DNA of 64,000 nucleotides from Hyphomicrobiales bacterium. Its GTDB lineage: Bacteria; Pseudomonadota; Alphaproteobacteria; Rhizobiales; Rhizobiaceae. The stretch is from NCBI GenBank assembly GCA_900473915.1, contig UCNG01000011.1, forward strand, positions 1 to 64,000, read 5' to 3'. Below the pieces are notes generated by a model. It did no database searches, was not told the origin of the DNA, and saw nothing but the letters and a program-made list of their open reading frames with translations. Shown piece after piece: positions 36,206 to 44,012 of this stretch (the first letter of the stretch is position 1; every line of letters starts with the position of its first letter). The position numbers were made by a program, and so were the translations under genes.

Positions 36206-36336
36206 ATTTACAAAGCGTGAGGAAACCTTTGCAGAAATTTTCTACATTTGCCGCTAACGGCTTGACGAGAACAGTCTGTATCAATATTGGAACGAGCCAA
36301 GGCGCTGCCAAGTGATTTGGCAGTAGCTTTACGGAA

Positions 36337-36410
36337 GGCCTCGTGGCGGAGTGGTTACGCAGAGGACTGCAAATCCTTGCACCCCGGTTCGATTCCGGGC
36401 GAGGCCTCCA
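36337..36410 (+). tRNA. tRNA-Cys(GCA)
   Basis: 74 bases: acceptor GGCCTCG/CGAGGCC, D-arm GGCGGAGTGG, anticodon loop CTGCAAA with anticodon GCA, T-loop GGTTCGATTCC, discriminator T and encoded CCA. A TTGACG hexamer at about 36263 could be its -35 box. Confidence 0.97.
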
Positions 36411-36463
36411 ATATTTCCCAGAATCATCGGTAAACTATTGAATTAACGCATCTTATTTTTAAG

Positions 36464-36503
36464 GTGTGGCAGTGTGTTCACCCGGTGTTCCGCCACACTT
36501 TTT
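36464..36503 (+). terminator. Terminator after tRNA-Cys
   Basis: GTGTGGC (36464-36470) pairs with GCCACAC (36492-36498) and is followed by a T-run. It lies 54 bases after the tRNA. Confidence 0.65.
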
Positions 36504-36783
36504 GTGGGTGTGGCACTTCGTTCACAATTTCACCTCCCTTTCCACATCATTTCACTGCCCAAAGATTCTCTGTTGACTCTAACTTCAGGTGAGAACATTT
36601 TAGGAACATCGGAAGGCGGCCCGATAACCTAACAGGCATGCTTGGTGGCGTGTGTGTCTGCTTCAATGGAGCAGAACAATGAATGCGGTCGCACACCTGT
36701 TCCCAAGATATGATGACGGGATCGGGCTAGAGAGCGCAGCGAACTCACTTCTCAGCGGGCAGACCACCGCATAAACACGAGCG
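36504..36783. other. Intergenic accessory DNA
   Basis: 280 bases with no supported gene. The motif GTGTGGCACTTCGTTCAC repeats part of the terminator sequence just before it (GTGTGGCAGTGTGTTCAC), a short imperfect direct repeat. Nothing else was recognised. Confidence 0.3.
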
Positions 36784-37062
36784 CTATTTACGACCGCGTT
36801 GCTGTTCAATGCACTTCCTTGCGTCCTGTCCCGGAGCACATGCATCCTTTTTGGATTTTTGAACCTGGTCCTGTTTCTGCGATTCCGAGGGCTTAGGAAC
36901 ATGAACACTGTCAGTTTCAGACGGCTGCTGTCCCGGTGCCGGCGGGGGATTGCCCGGCACTTCGGGTTCCTGTGTGCCTGATTGTGTCGGCATTCCTGAT
37001 TCCTGCGCGAAAGCCAAACTCGAAAAGCTTAACAATAACGCCACAAGGACTGAACGTTTCAT
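36784..37062 (-). CDS. Small exported Pro/Gln-rich protein (92 aa)
   Basis: Signal peptide MKRSVLVALLLSFSSLAFA followed by a Pro/Glu/Gln-rich stretch (SGTQEPEVPGNPPPAPGQQP) and a charged C terminus with two Cys (KKDACAPGQDARKCIEQQRG). ATG 37062 has GAGTGAGGAA in front. Probably periplasmic; no domain recognised. Placed in an accessory region between two tRNA genes. Confidence 0.6.
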   Translation of the reverse strand: MKRSVLVALLLSFSSLAFAQESGMPTQSGTQEPEVPGNPPPAPGQQPSETDSVHVPKPSESQKQDQVQKSKKDACAPGQDARKCIEQQRGRK

Positions 37063-37162
37063 TTCCTCACTCCGACAGTTGGACCAATAGTGGTTTCAAC
37101 GGAATTCGGAGTGAAAATGTTCCTTACCCTGAAGGGTTGGAACACATATTGAACCATTATGT

Positions 37163-37603
37163 CTAGAAAGTCATGGGAACTCCGAGTTCCTTTTCACATT
37201 TGGTCAAATCCTCGGAGAACGTCACCAACAAGGGATCATAGTCAGGTTCATCAGTGCTGTCGCTTTTAACGTACTCGGATATCGTCTGCGAAACCTTCAT
37301 GAGGGAACCGGCAGCGACGGCACAACTTTCGTATGCCCGATACCCAGCGGAGCTTTCATTCGCGTCTGCGGCTTTTCGCCAGTCAGACTGAGCACGCGCA
37401 ACAGGATTCGTCACCTTTTCCTCCATGGCGATGCCCAGCTCCCTGGAACGCCCATCTGAATTCTCGCCCAGTTCGATATAAGTCATCATCCCAGAAACGA
37501 CGGCCTTATGAAGCGCCAGAGCATCTTCTTTCGCACCAGCAAAAGCCGGAGATGCGGCAACCAAAGTTAGATTCATGGCAATAAAACTGGACACCAAACG
37601 CAT
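37163..37603 (-). CDS. Exported hypothetical protein (146 aa)
   Basis: Signal peptide MRLVSSFIAMNLTLVAASPAFA (cleavage before GAKED), then a helical mature part with two Cys (SCAVAAGSLM, LTKCEKELG). ATG 37603 follows AGGAG. It looks like a small periplasmic helical protein; I do not recognise the family. Same strand as the preceding exported protein but separated by 100 bases. Confidence 0.65.
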   Translation of the reverse strand: MRLVSSFIAMNLTLVAASPAFAGAKEDALALHKAVVSGMMTYIELGENSDGRSRELGIAMEEKVTNPVARAQSDWRKAADANESSAGYRAYESCAVAAGSLMKVSQTISEYVKSDSTDEPDYDPLLVTFSEDLTKCEKELGVPMTF

Positions 37604-38349
37604 AAACTACTCCTGAACAATATAAGGTCCGACCTTATACCGTTGAGCGGAACTTAGCGCAAATGCAGCACTTGCTCAGACGTTTTTTAGTGGCAGGCGT
37701 TGAACCGCGCTAAGTTTGCCGGAGGCCCTACCTTGTGAAAAAGCCTCGGCGTATTTTGCCATGAGGAACTCGACTACCCACTGAAGCGGTGATTACCTTC
37801 ATCGACGAATACCCTTCGCTGCTCGGGGTCGAGGCGATCTGCAGACGGCTACTGATTGCTCCATCCCCTATTATGAGGTTAGCCGGTTTCATTCCGACGA
37901 GATACTAAGCCGCTAGATTATCTGCCGTGCTAACTCGCAGGAAGCCATTGTTGTCCGGATCGCGAGGGCCATACCCTGCCAATGAGGAACAAAACCCATT
38001 TTTGCGCAAACGGGCCCTAAGACCCTGCCAGATTGCCAGATTAGAAAGCTCTTTCTTGAATACTTCTGTGGCGCCCATCGCTTTCAGCAAAGCGTCTTTC
38101 CGGACCCCTCAAATTGGCCATGGGTTTTGGCCTAATACATCACTGCCTGTTTCTGCATATAACCCAGAAACTCAGTCGGTCCCCTTTTGCCGATATTGGC
38201 TTTCAGACTATCAGGAACCTATCGCCCATATCGAAACGCCCCGATAGGAGTTCTGTGCGCAGTGAAAGAACCATGTACACCTTCCCATGCAGGAGAAGGA
38301 AACCTTATGTATTGAAGACATTGAAAAGTAAGCACCTTCCGAATGAAAG
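37604..38349. other. Accessory region left of the 16-kb element
   Basis: Apart from the transposase remnant at 37789-37916 I see no reliable gene. A reverse-strand frame 37905-38090 (TTG start; ends LRVSTADNLAA) has no ribosome site and no recognised domain. The region was the original DNA downstream of tRNA-Asn before the element inserted. Confidence 0.35.
37789..37916 (+). pseudogene. IS3-family transposase orfB remnant
   Basis: Translation from 37789 gives VITFIDEYPSLLGVEAICRR and LLIAPSP; a one-base shift then continues YYEVSRFHSDEILSR before TAG. The pattern 'F-I-D-E-x-x-x-x-x-G-V-E-x-I-C-x-x-L-x-I-A-P-S-x-Y-Y' is the N terminus of IS3/IS407-type OrfB. Only about 40 codons remain with a frameshift and no DDE core, so it is an inactive relic. 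Confidence 0.6.
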
Positions 38350-38366
38350 TGGCTCCCCGGGCCGGA
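38350..38366. repeat. Left attachment repeat (attL core)
   Basis: TGGCTCCCCGGGCCGGA is identical to 54402-54418, the 3' end of tRNA-Asn. Identity stops on both sides at this 17-base core. It marks the left junction of the element next to the integrase gene. Confidence 0.85.
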
Positions 38367-38474
38367 GAAATTATATCGTCTTTGCTGACCATAACGTAAA
38401 CCTATGTTCTCATAACATACTGTTTTTGCATTTCTTTCTTGAACGTGCTATCCATAGTGCCCATCTATAGCGCA

Positions 38475-38507
38475 GCATCCAAAAGCAGGGAAAAAGCGGG
38501 GAAAAGC
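38475..38507. promoter_or_regulatory. Putative integrase arm-site cluster, left
   Basis: GCATCCAAAAGCAGGGAA followed by AAAGCGGGGAAAAGC. A matching block GCATTCAAAAGCGGGGAA lies at 54316-54333 near attR. Repeated short motifs on both sides of the cores are expected of arm-type sites for tyrosine recombinases; the block also serves as the integrase ribosome-site region. Confidence 0.45.
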
Positions 38508-38510
38508 AAA

Positions 38511-39719
38511 ATGGGGAGCCACACCAGAAACGTTCTGACCGTCAACGGAATAAAATCCAATAAGGCCGCTAAGCTCCGCGACGGCGGCGGCCTTTGGCTC
38601 GTCACCAAGGGCAGCGGACGGTATTGGATCTTCGACTACAGGATAGCAGGCAAGCGCCGTGAAATGGGCATTGGGCCCCTTCACACAGTCGGCCTCGCAG
38701 ATGCCCGCCAGAAGGCCGAGGAAGCCCGGTCACTGGTAAGACAGGGCATCGACCCAATCAATCATCGTCGTCAGGTCGCGATCGAAGAAGCCATCCGCGA
38801 GAAGGCCGAAACGATGACATTCGGTAAATACGCCGACTCTTACATCGATGCTGCCGTAAAGGCCGGAAGATGGCGAGGCGCGAAGACCGAAGCAGGATGG
38901 CGTAACACTCTCACAAATCACGCGGCACCGATCCGGGACAAGCCCCTCGCCGACATCGGCGTTCAAGAAGTTCTGTCGGTTATCCGGCCGCTATGGGGAG
39001 AGAAGCAGGAGACGGCAGAGAAATTGCGCGAGCGCTTGGAACGCGTTTTGGACGCCGCCAAGGTGGAAGGGCTTCGCACCGGTGAGAATCCTGCCGCCTG
39101 GCGCGGGCATCTTGAACACCTGCTGCATAAGCCGGATGCTTTGACGACAAAGGGCAACCATGCCTCTATGCCGAGGCGCGATGTCCCTGCCCTATTCGGA
39201 AAGATTTCGAAGCTCGATACGATCAGTTCGGAAGCGCTGATGTTCGCCATCCTCACCGCCGCCCGTTCTGGAGAGGTGCGCGGCGCGGTCTGGAATGAGA
39301 TTGATCTTGAAAATAAGGTCTGGATCATCCCTGCCGCTAAAATGAAAGCCGGGCGTGAACATCGCGTTCCCTTGTCCGCCGCTGTGCTGGCAATCCTGGA
39401 ACGCATGAAGGCTCGCCAGATCAACGACTTTATCTTCCCAGGAGCGGTAGCCAAGAAGCCGATGAGCGCCAATACCATGGCAAAGACTCTCGGCGAGAAC
39501 GACAGCACTGGGGCGACCGTGCACGGCTTCCGGGCCAGCTTCAGGACGTGGATCACGGATGCCACCGACTTCGACGGAGATCTCGGCGAGATGGCTTTGG
39601 CGCATGTCGTCGGCGACGCGGTAGCGCGAGCCTATGCACGATCCGACGCACTCGAGAAAAGACGCGAGCTAATGGATAGGTGGGCAACCTTTGTCTCAAC
39701 TCCGACCAAACAAATATAA
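38511..39719 (+). CDS. int: P4-type tyrosine integrase
   Basis: 402 residues from ATG 38511 (GGGGAAAAGC ahead); a frame start at 38439 is less likely. N-terminal DUF4102 arm-binding domain (GIKSNKAAKLRDGGGLWLVTK), a SAM-like core-binding domain (TFGKYADSYIDAAVKAG), and a catalytic domain with Arg in TAARSGEVRGAVW, H-x-x-R in VHGFRASFRTW and Tyr in ARAYARSDALEKRRELM. It recombines the element into the 3' end of tRNA-Asn. Confidence 0.95.
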   Translation: MGSHTRNVLTVNGIKSNKAAKLRDGGGLWLVTKGSGRYWIFDYRIAGKRREMGIGPLHTVGLADARQKAEEARSLVRQGIDPINHRRQVAIEEAIREKAETMTFGKYADSYIDAAVKAGRWRGAKTEAGWRNTLTNHAAPIRDKPLADIGVQEVLSVIRPLWGEKQETAEKLRERLERVLDAAKVEGLRTGENPAAWRGHLEHLLHKPDALTTKGNHASMPRRDVPALFGKISKLDTISSEALMFAILTAARSGEVRGAVWNEIDLENKVWIIPAAKMKAGREHRVPLSAAVLAILERMKARQINDFIFPGAVAKKPMSANTMAKTLGENDSTGATVHGFRASFRTWITDATDFDGDLGEMALAHVVGDAVARAYARSDALEKRRELMDRWATFVSTPTKQI

Positions 39720-39775
39720 ATCTAGCATTAATAGGAGGAGATATGTAACATTACACAAAGTATAGCATCGCAAGG

Positions 39776-39803
39776 TTGACTAGACCGAACATTATGCTAT
39801 CTT
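39776..39803 (+). promoter_or_regulatory. Putative promoter of the alpA-like gene
   Basis: TTGACT at 39776-39781, 16 bases, TATCTT at 39798-39803. The 237-base gap 39720-39956 contains no gene; a long leader of about 150 bases would precede the AlpA-like start. Confidence 0.5.
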
Positions 39804-39956
39804 CTCAGAATGTGTATTACGGTACACCGCCTTCCAAGGCAGGCCGACCGCGGACAGACGGGGCCGACGACTAACCTCCGGCCAGCAGGCCATCAATCTC
39901 AAATTCTAAATCGAGATTTTACACGCCATGATTCTGATCTGGCGCGAGGAGGACAA

Positions 39957-40163
39957 ATGCATCCCGCTAATGATAACATACCAATCCTTATTTCGCTGAA
40001 CGACGCCGCCAAGCTCACCAGCTTGAGCCGAACCATGATCAATCGCTATCGAGCAGAGGGCCGGTTCCCTGCTGCTGTGGCCATGGGAGAGCGACGTGTC
40101 GCGTTCGTCCGCGCCGAAGTGGTCGCGTGGGTTCAGGACAAGATAGCCGCCAGAGCCGCCTAA
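39957..40163 (+). CDS. AlpA-family transcriptional regulator/excisionase-like
   Basis: 68 residues, ATG 39957 preceded by GAGGAGGAC; the frame extends upstream to 39810 but without family support. Helix-turn-helix SLNDAAKLTSLSRTMINRYR with GRFPAAVAMGERRVAFVRAEVVAWVQ is the MerR-like AlpA fold. In P4-like and PICI satellites AlpA starts excision and replication in response to a helper, so it is the likely switch of this element. Confidence 0.85.
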   Translation: MHPANDNIPILISLNDAAKLTSLSRTMINRYRAEGRFPAAVAMGERRVAFVRAEVVAWVQDKIAARAA

Positions 40164-40245
40164 CACCCTCACCCCATAACCACCGCATGCGTAACCGCTC
40201 GCGCCACGGGCCGACGCGTGCCCGCTCTCCCCGAATGGAGGATTG

Positions 40246-40674
40246 ATGCAATACGACTCGTTACAAGACGTACCTGAAGATCAGATCGAACGCGCAATGT
40301 TATTTATGGGCGCTGCGCTTCGCCTCACACACTCGCGCACTGCCGACAGAATTGCGCAGTCCATTGTTAATGAATGCCTGCTGCATGGCGAATGTCGGCT
40401 ATAGCATAAGGAATTCGAAAGGCGTACGGGATCGTGCCGACGCACAGTTTCGCGCGCCCTCCAAAACCTTTTATCCGCCAAGCTCATCGAGCGAATAGAT
40501 TTTACGGATGATCGCCGTTCGGTCTATCGCTGCCTATGGGAGCGCGCAGACGAGCATCGGGAATGGGGGAAAGAGTTTGATCTCCGTTGGGAAGAAGCGC
40601 GCGGTGCACGGCGTCTGAAGGATTTTGAGGCACCGGCCTATCCATCGCCGGGGGCCTCTAATGGCGAAGCCTAA
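40246..40674 (+). pseudogene. Winged-helix protein gene interrupted by in-frame TAG
   Basis: ATG 40246 (GGAGGAT ahead) opens MQYDSLQDVPEDQIERAMLF, stops at TAG 40402-40404 after 52 codons, then the same frame stays open as HKEFERRTGSCRRTVSRALQ, NLLSAKLIERIDFTDDRR and SVYRCLWERA to TAA 40674. The join reads as one MarR-like winged helix, with the recognition helix after the stop. The next gene's ATG (40661) overlaps the far end, so the original product was 142 codons long. Either a point-mutated pseudogene or read through. Confidence 0.6.
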
Positions 40675-41110
40675 GCCACTTCGCCCATATGCCTATGAAA
40701 AGGCAGCGTTCCTCGAAGACGCCAACGAAGACAGCACGCTGTCCTCCGCTGCATTGCGCGTGCTTCAAAAAATCTGCGCCGCATACAATCGAAAGGCGGG
40801 ATATGCGGAATGCGCGCGAACCTTCATCGTGGACCGGGTTCCAATTAGCGTCAAAACCGTTCAGCGCGTCAAAAGGGTGCTGCTACAGAGTGGCCGAATT
40901 TTCATTGTTCGCGAACCGATCGGACGCGCGTCTACTCGCTACGGGGTAAACTGGTGGTTTCGCGGGGCGGACAAGGTTCGTAAGGCCAATGACGGCTTGC
41001 CTGTTTTAGACTGTCGCGTTCCTGCGCTAGGGGGGACATCGGTGTCATCCGTAGAGGGGACATTCACGACACCTGACATAGACACAAATGTCCCCCAAAC
41101 CTATTATTAG
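40661..41110 (+). CDS. Helix-turn-helix phage protein (149 aa)
   Basis: MAKPKPLRPYAYEKAAFLED opens the protein; ATG 40661 follows GGGGGCC. Residues about 28-105 look like a winged helix (SSAALRVLQKICAAYNRK, VPISVKTVQRVKRVLLQSGR, FIVREPIGRASTRYGVNWWF), as in replication initiator or helix-turn-helix phage proteins. The remaining tail is unstructured and Thr-rich. It sits where satellites usually keep their replication gene, but no primase or helicase motif is visible. Confidence 0.6.
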   Translation: MAKPKPLRPYAYEKAAFLEDANEDSTLSSAALRVLQKICAAYNRKAGYAECARTFIVDRVPISVKTVQRVKRVLLQSGRIFIVREPIGRASTRYGVNWWFRGADKVRKANDGLPVLDCRVPALGGTSVSSVEGTFTTPDIDTNVPQTYY

Positions 41111-41450
41111 TCCGCAAAGCGGAACTAATAATCCCACCAGCGCATCGCACATGCGCGCCCTTACGGGCGGCATGGCGCGCGCAGGCCGGGAAGTTGAAGT
41201 GAAAGACGCGCACCTTATCCGCAGTGGCGCCGACACCATTCTCGCAATTCATATCGAACATAAGGACGGCTCCGGCAACATCATCCAAATAGTCACGGAG
41301 TCCGATAGCGCAGATAAACAATCCGACGGCCAGCGCCAGTTAGAGCGGCTGTCCATCGCCACTAACATCACGATTGGCGAGCAATCTGACCTGATAGGCG
41401 CGCGTTTCGTCATTGGATCGGATGGCAGTTTTGAAGGAATATCGGCATGA
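41088..41450 (+). CDS. Hypothetical phage protein (120 aa)
   Basis: ATG 41088 overlaps the end of the previous gene. The central part (GREVEVKDAHLIRSGADTIL, AIHIEHKDGSGNIIQIVTES) suggests a beta-rich fold; the end IGEQSDLIGARFVIGSDGSF is similar. No family recognised. The C-terminal ATGA overlap couples it to the next reading frame. Confidence 0.5.
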   Translation: MSPKPIISPQSGTNNPTSASHMRALTGGMARAGREVEVKDAHLIRSGADTILAIHIEHKDGSGNIIQIVTESDSADKQSDGQRQLERLSIATNITIGEQSDLIGARFVIGSDGSFEGISA

Positions 41451-41512
41451 CAGAACAAGACGACCAAACTGCCGAATCCGTCCACGACGTAGTAACGAGG
41501 GCAGCGGCATGA
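41447..41512 (+). CDS. Possible 21-residue linker ORF
   Basis: MTEQDDQTAESVHDVVTRAA A is framed by ATGA overlaps on both sides (41447 and 41509), which keeps translational coupling through the cluster. Acidic and short; could be a coupling peptide or chance. No ribosome site beyond GGAATATC. Confidence 0.35.
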   Translation: MTEQDDQTAESVHDVVTRAAA

Positions 41513-42543
41513 GCGTTATGGTTGAAGTAGCGCCTGGGCGATATGTCAATGAGGCAACCGCCAGCAAGCTAGGAATGCAGGGGACGGGGAAAAGCTACGT
41601 GGCGGAAGATCACGTGGCGGGCCATGAACCGCCGCTATGGACAAAAAAGAAACCAGCAGCACCGAAGCCCGAAAAGACCCCGCCAGCCAAAGTTATCATG
41701 GATGCAGCCTTTGACTTGGCCCGTGAGGAACCGCCTGCACCAAAAACGGCTGTTCGCGAATGGCTAGCATCGATGATGAAGGGAGCAACCGTGACGAAAA
41801 TTCCAAGCGTACCGCAGCCAGAACCGCGAGGATGGAAGCCGCGCGAAAGGCCGAAATCGGCCAATGATAACGAGCCGGCCATACCAGTTTGCGAGGCGCT
41901 GGTGCGCGACAAGCGGCCAGATGATGCCGCGATGGTTCGGCGATATATCATGCTTGTCGATGTGGCTGGGCTGCCAGAGGATGACGTCAAAACTGAGGTA
42001 GGCAATCAAGGCGTCGAAATTGCCCGGCGCAGTAGTTTTGACGACAACGGCAGGATACGAGATCATGGAGTGCGAGTTTCCGCGAAAGTTGCGATATCGC
42101 GCGGCGTCCGCACCACCATTACCAGCGATGACGTTCCTAGCCGCGCACAGGCCCCTGCAGTGCCGACAATAGGTGAAGACAACATAATCGCATTCATGGA
42201 CGCTAAGGCCATACTGGGGCCGCTGCGGGCCGCACTGGGGCCATTGCTTGATGTGTTTGAACTTGCGGCCCTGAGCGGCCTTACAATGACACAGATAGGA
42301 GAGCTTCGCGGACTCAAGGGCAAACCGGCAAGCGGTGCTGGTAAGATGGTGGTTTACATGGCCATCGACACGCTGCGCGATGCGTGGAACCGGGATAACA
42401 GGCTGGCAGCGGTGCAGGCCCGGCAAGCCAATGATGCCCTGCAAAAGGCTGGCGACAAGCGCGATGCGTCAAACCTTATCTATTTCGGCAAGGACATCAA
42501 CAAGAGGCCGGGCACGATCTATGGACGGTCGAAGGCGGCTTAA
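41509..42543 (+). CDS. Hypothetical phage protein with C-terminal HTH-like region (344 aa)
   Basis: ATG 41509 overlaps the preceding stop. N-terminal third is Lys/Pro-rich and probably disordered (KKKPAAPKPEKTPPAKV). The last about 90 residues (LLDVFELAALSGLTMTQIGE, LRGLKGKPASGAGKMVVYMA) resemble a sigma-factor-region-4-like helix-turn-helix. It could be a late-gene activator, given its place before a terminator and the capsid block, but this is inference. A longer frame from 41413 overlaps two genes and was rejected. Confidence 0.6.
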   Translation: MSVMVEVAPGRYVNEATASKLGMQGTGKSYVAEDHVAGHEPPLWTKKKPAAPKPEKTPPAKVIMDAAFDLAREEPPAPKTAVREWLASMMKGATVTKIPSVPQPEPRGWKPRERPKSANDNEPAIPVCEALVRDKRPDDAAMVRRYIMLVDVAGLPEDDVKTEVGNQGVEIARRSSFDDNGRIRDHGVRVSAKVAISRGVRTTITSDDVPSRAQAPAVPTIGEDNIIAFMDAKAILGPLRAALGPLLDVFELAALSGLTMTQIGELRGLKGKPASGAGKMVVYMAIDTLRDAWNRDNRLAAVQARQANDALQKAGDKRDASNLIYFGKDINKRPGTIYGRSKAA

Positions 42544-42547
42544 ACAG

Positions 42548-42580
42548 AGAAGGCCCTCCAAGCATTTTGGAGGGCCTTCT
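42548..42580 (+). terminator. Strong terminator ending the early gene cluster
   Basis: AGAAGGCCCTCCA, six-base loop AGCATT, TGGAGGGCCTTCT: 13-bp perfect stem directly after the 344-residue gene. Confidence 0.88.
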
Positions 42581-43231
42581 GTTAGAACAGTCGACTGATA
42601 AACATTGCGACTGAAGCCAAGCTGATCGATAGATCAAGCTTTAGTCGAACTGTCTTCGTCGACTGGCTGGCCTCGAGCAACAAGCTGGCATCCATTGCCT
42701 ACCTCATTTCTCGTGTGCGTGGCCCTTGATGTAGCCGCCATGCACGCCAGACCCATGTTGAGGACACTTTCTTGAGCCTGGGGCAGTCCTCACGCACGCG
42801 GCTATTTCGTTGTTGAATTGGAGGTAGGTTGCGTAGCGGAGACCTGCAAGATGCCGCAATAAAAAAACATGCCGAGTAGGTGGGTATTCCGCAATCTCGC
42901 AACCTATTACAGTGAAGGGGTTCAACCGCATAGCGGTTGCGGTGCACCCCAAAACGCATTTGGTGGTTATAGATGAAGACACATTTATAGGCTCGCTTCG
43001 GCGGGCCTTTTTCTTTTCGGCGGTGGAATATCCGGCCGAAATGGCGGGCCGATAGTTCCCCGCCGCCCTATGTCGCGCCCACGGCATGGGCATCCCATCC
43101 GCATAGTCCCCTATGCGGTAGTAGCGCCCTTGCGGCGCTCATCCGCTCGCCGGTCTCTCTCCTCGTGCACCGGCGAGCGGGTTTTTCTTTTGCCCTTTAA
43201 TTCCAAATCTCAAGTTTATGGAGGTGCCCGG
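42581..43231. other. Non-coding region with a run of hairpins before the capsid genes
   Basis: 650 bases with no supported gene in any frame. Hairpins: AACCGC/GCGGTT (42924-42938) inside GGGG...CCCC (42917-42950); GGCTCGC/GCGGGCC with TTCG loop and T-run (42990-43012); GCCCA/TGGGC (43077-43091); CCGCATAG/CTATGCGG (43099-43118); AGCGCC/GGCGCT (43123-43139); CCGCTCGCCGG/CCGGCGAGCGG plus T-run (43143-43186). It could be a structured RNA, a packaging site or stacked terminators. Confidence 0.55.
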
Positions 43232-43759
43232 ATGCGAAAGTCCGCGGTTCAGGAACTACTTGCGCGCCGGCTCCGCATAGCGCCCGGACGCATTCAAGCA
43301 ATCAGTGAACGCCTTGCAAGTGCTGGCCTGATCTCAAACGCCGAGGGCAGTAGGCGATACCCGCCCGACCTGTCAGAGCCTGAAATCATCACACTCATTC
43401 TAGCGGTCATCGCCGACAATGGTCTGGGTAGCGTGAAAGCGACCGTTGACACGTTCTCTACCTTGACCAGCGCAGGCATTGCCTTCGGGCACGTTCTTCA
43501 ACGTGTGATGTTCGGCCGCCCGGTGGATATCGCTCATGTGATCGTCCGTCATAACCCGGCAGGCGTGTCGGCGGTGATCGGCGGCAATCACGCCGTCTAT
43601 GGCGCGGAAGCCCCCGATAAAGCAGCCACAACGGCACGCATCATTCCAGGCGATGCACTGATTGCTATCGCAGCCGAGTTGCAGGGGCAGCACCCACAAC
43701 AAGCCGACGCGCTGGTTGAATTGATAAGAATTCGGAGGGCCATGCATGTCTCGGCCTGA
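43232..43759 (+). CDS. Hypothetical late-block protein with N-terminal HTH-like region (175 aa)
   Basis: ATG 43232 has a GGAGG site. Residues about 1-40 (MRKSAVQELLARRLRIAPGR, IQAISERLASAGLISNAEG) read as a helix-turn-helix; the remainder has beta segments (RPVDIAHVIVRHNPAGVSAV). No known domain. First gene of the capsid cluster; overlaps the next gene by 14 bases. May regulate late genes or be a capsid accessory. Confidence 0.6.
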   Translation: MRKSAVQELLARRLRIAPGRIQAISERLASAGLISNAEGSRRYPPDLSEPEIITLILAVIADNGLGSVKATVDTFSTLTSAGIAFGHVLQRVMFGRPVDIAHVIVRHNPAGVSAVIGGNHAVYGAEAPDKAATTARIIPGDALIAIAAELQGQHPQQADALVELIRIRRAMHVSA

Positions 43760-44012
43760 CGAACTGATCGCCCAAATCCTCGCTGCAACCCAAGCGGAGA
43801 GCGATCCGATTGCAGTCGAAATGGCTGCGATCACAAGAAAGCATCGAACACCCGAACAGATTGCGGAGCACCGCCGATTACATCGGCTGGCCCGTAAGCA
43901 TGTCGAACCCGTCGATGCGCACAACAAGCAAAACCCCGAAAAGCCGATGCAATACCAGCCCTCTTTGCTGGCGTATCTGCATGCATTTTCTTATGTCGAA
44001 AAGGACAGTTAA
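43746..44012 (+). CDS. Small hypothetical protein upstream of capsid gene (88 aa)
   Basis: MSRPDELIAQILAATQAESD with a basic centre (ITRKHRTPEQIAEHRRLHRL). The stop TAA shares its last base with the capsid ATG (TAATG), so it is translationally coupled to the capsid gene. It is not a protease: no Ser/His catalytic pattern is seen. A scaffold function would fit position and helical content but is not shown. Confidence 0.55.
   Translation: MSRPDELIAQILAATQAESDPIAVEMAAITRKHRTPEQIAEHRRLHRLARKHVEPVDAHNKQNPEKPMQYQPSLLAYLHAFSYVEKDS

Noticed and set aside
37905-38090. 61-codon reverse-strand ORF left of attL
   Set aside because: TTG start without ribosome site, no recognised family, and next to a transposase relic; could be chance.
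42704-43093. Reverse-strand frames in the hairpin-rich gap (129 and 86 codons)
   Set aside because: No ribosome site, no domain-like composition, and they run through terminator hairpins with T-runs.
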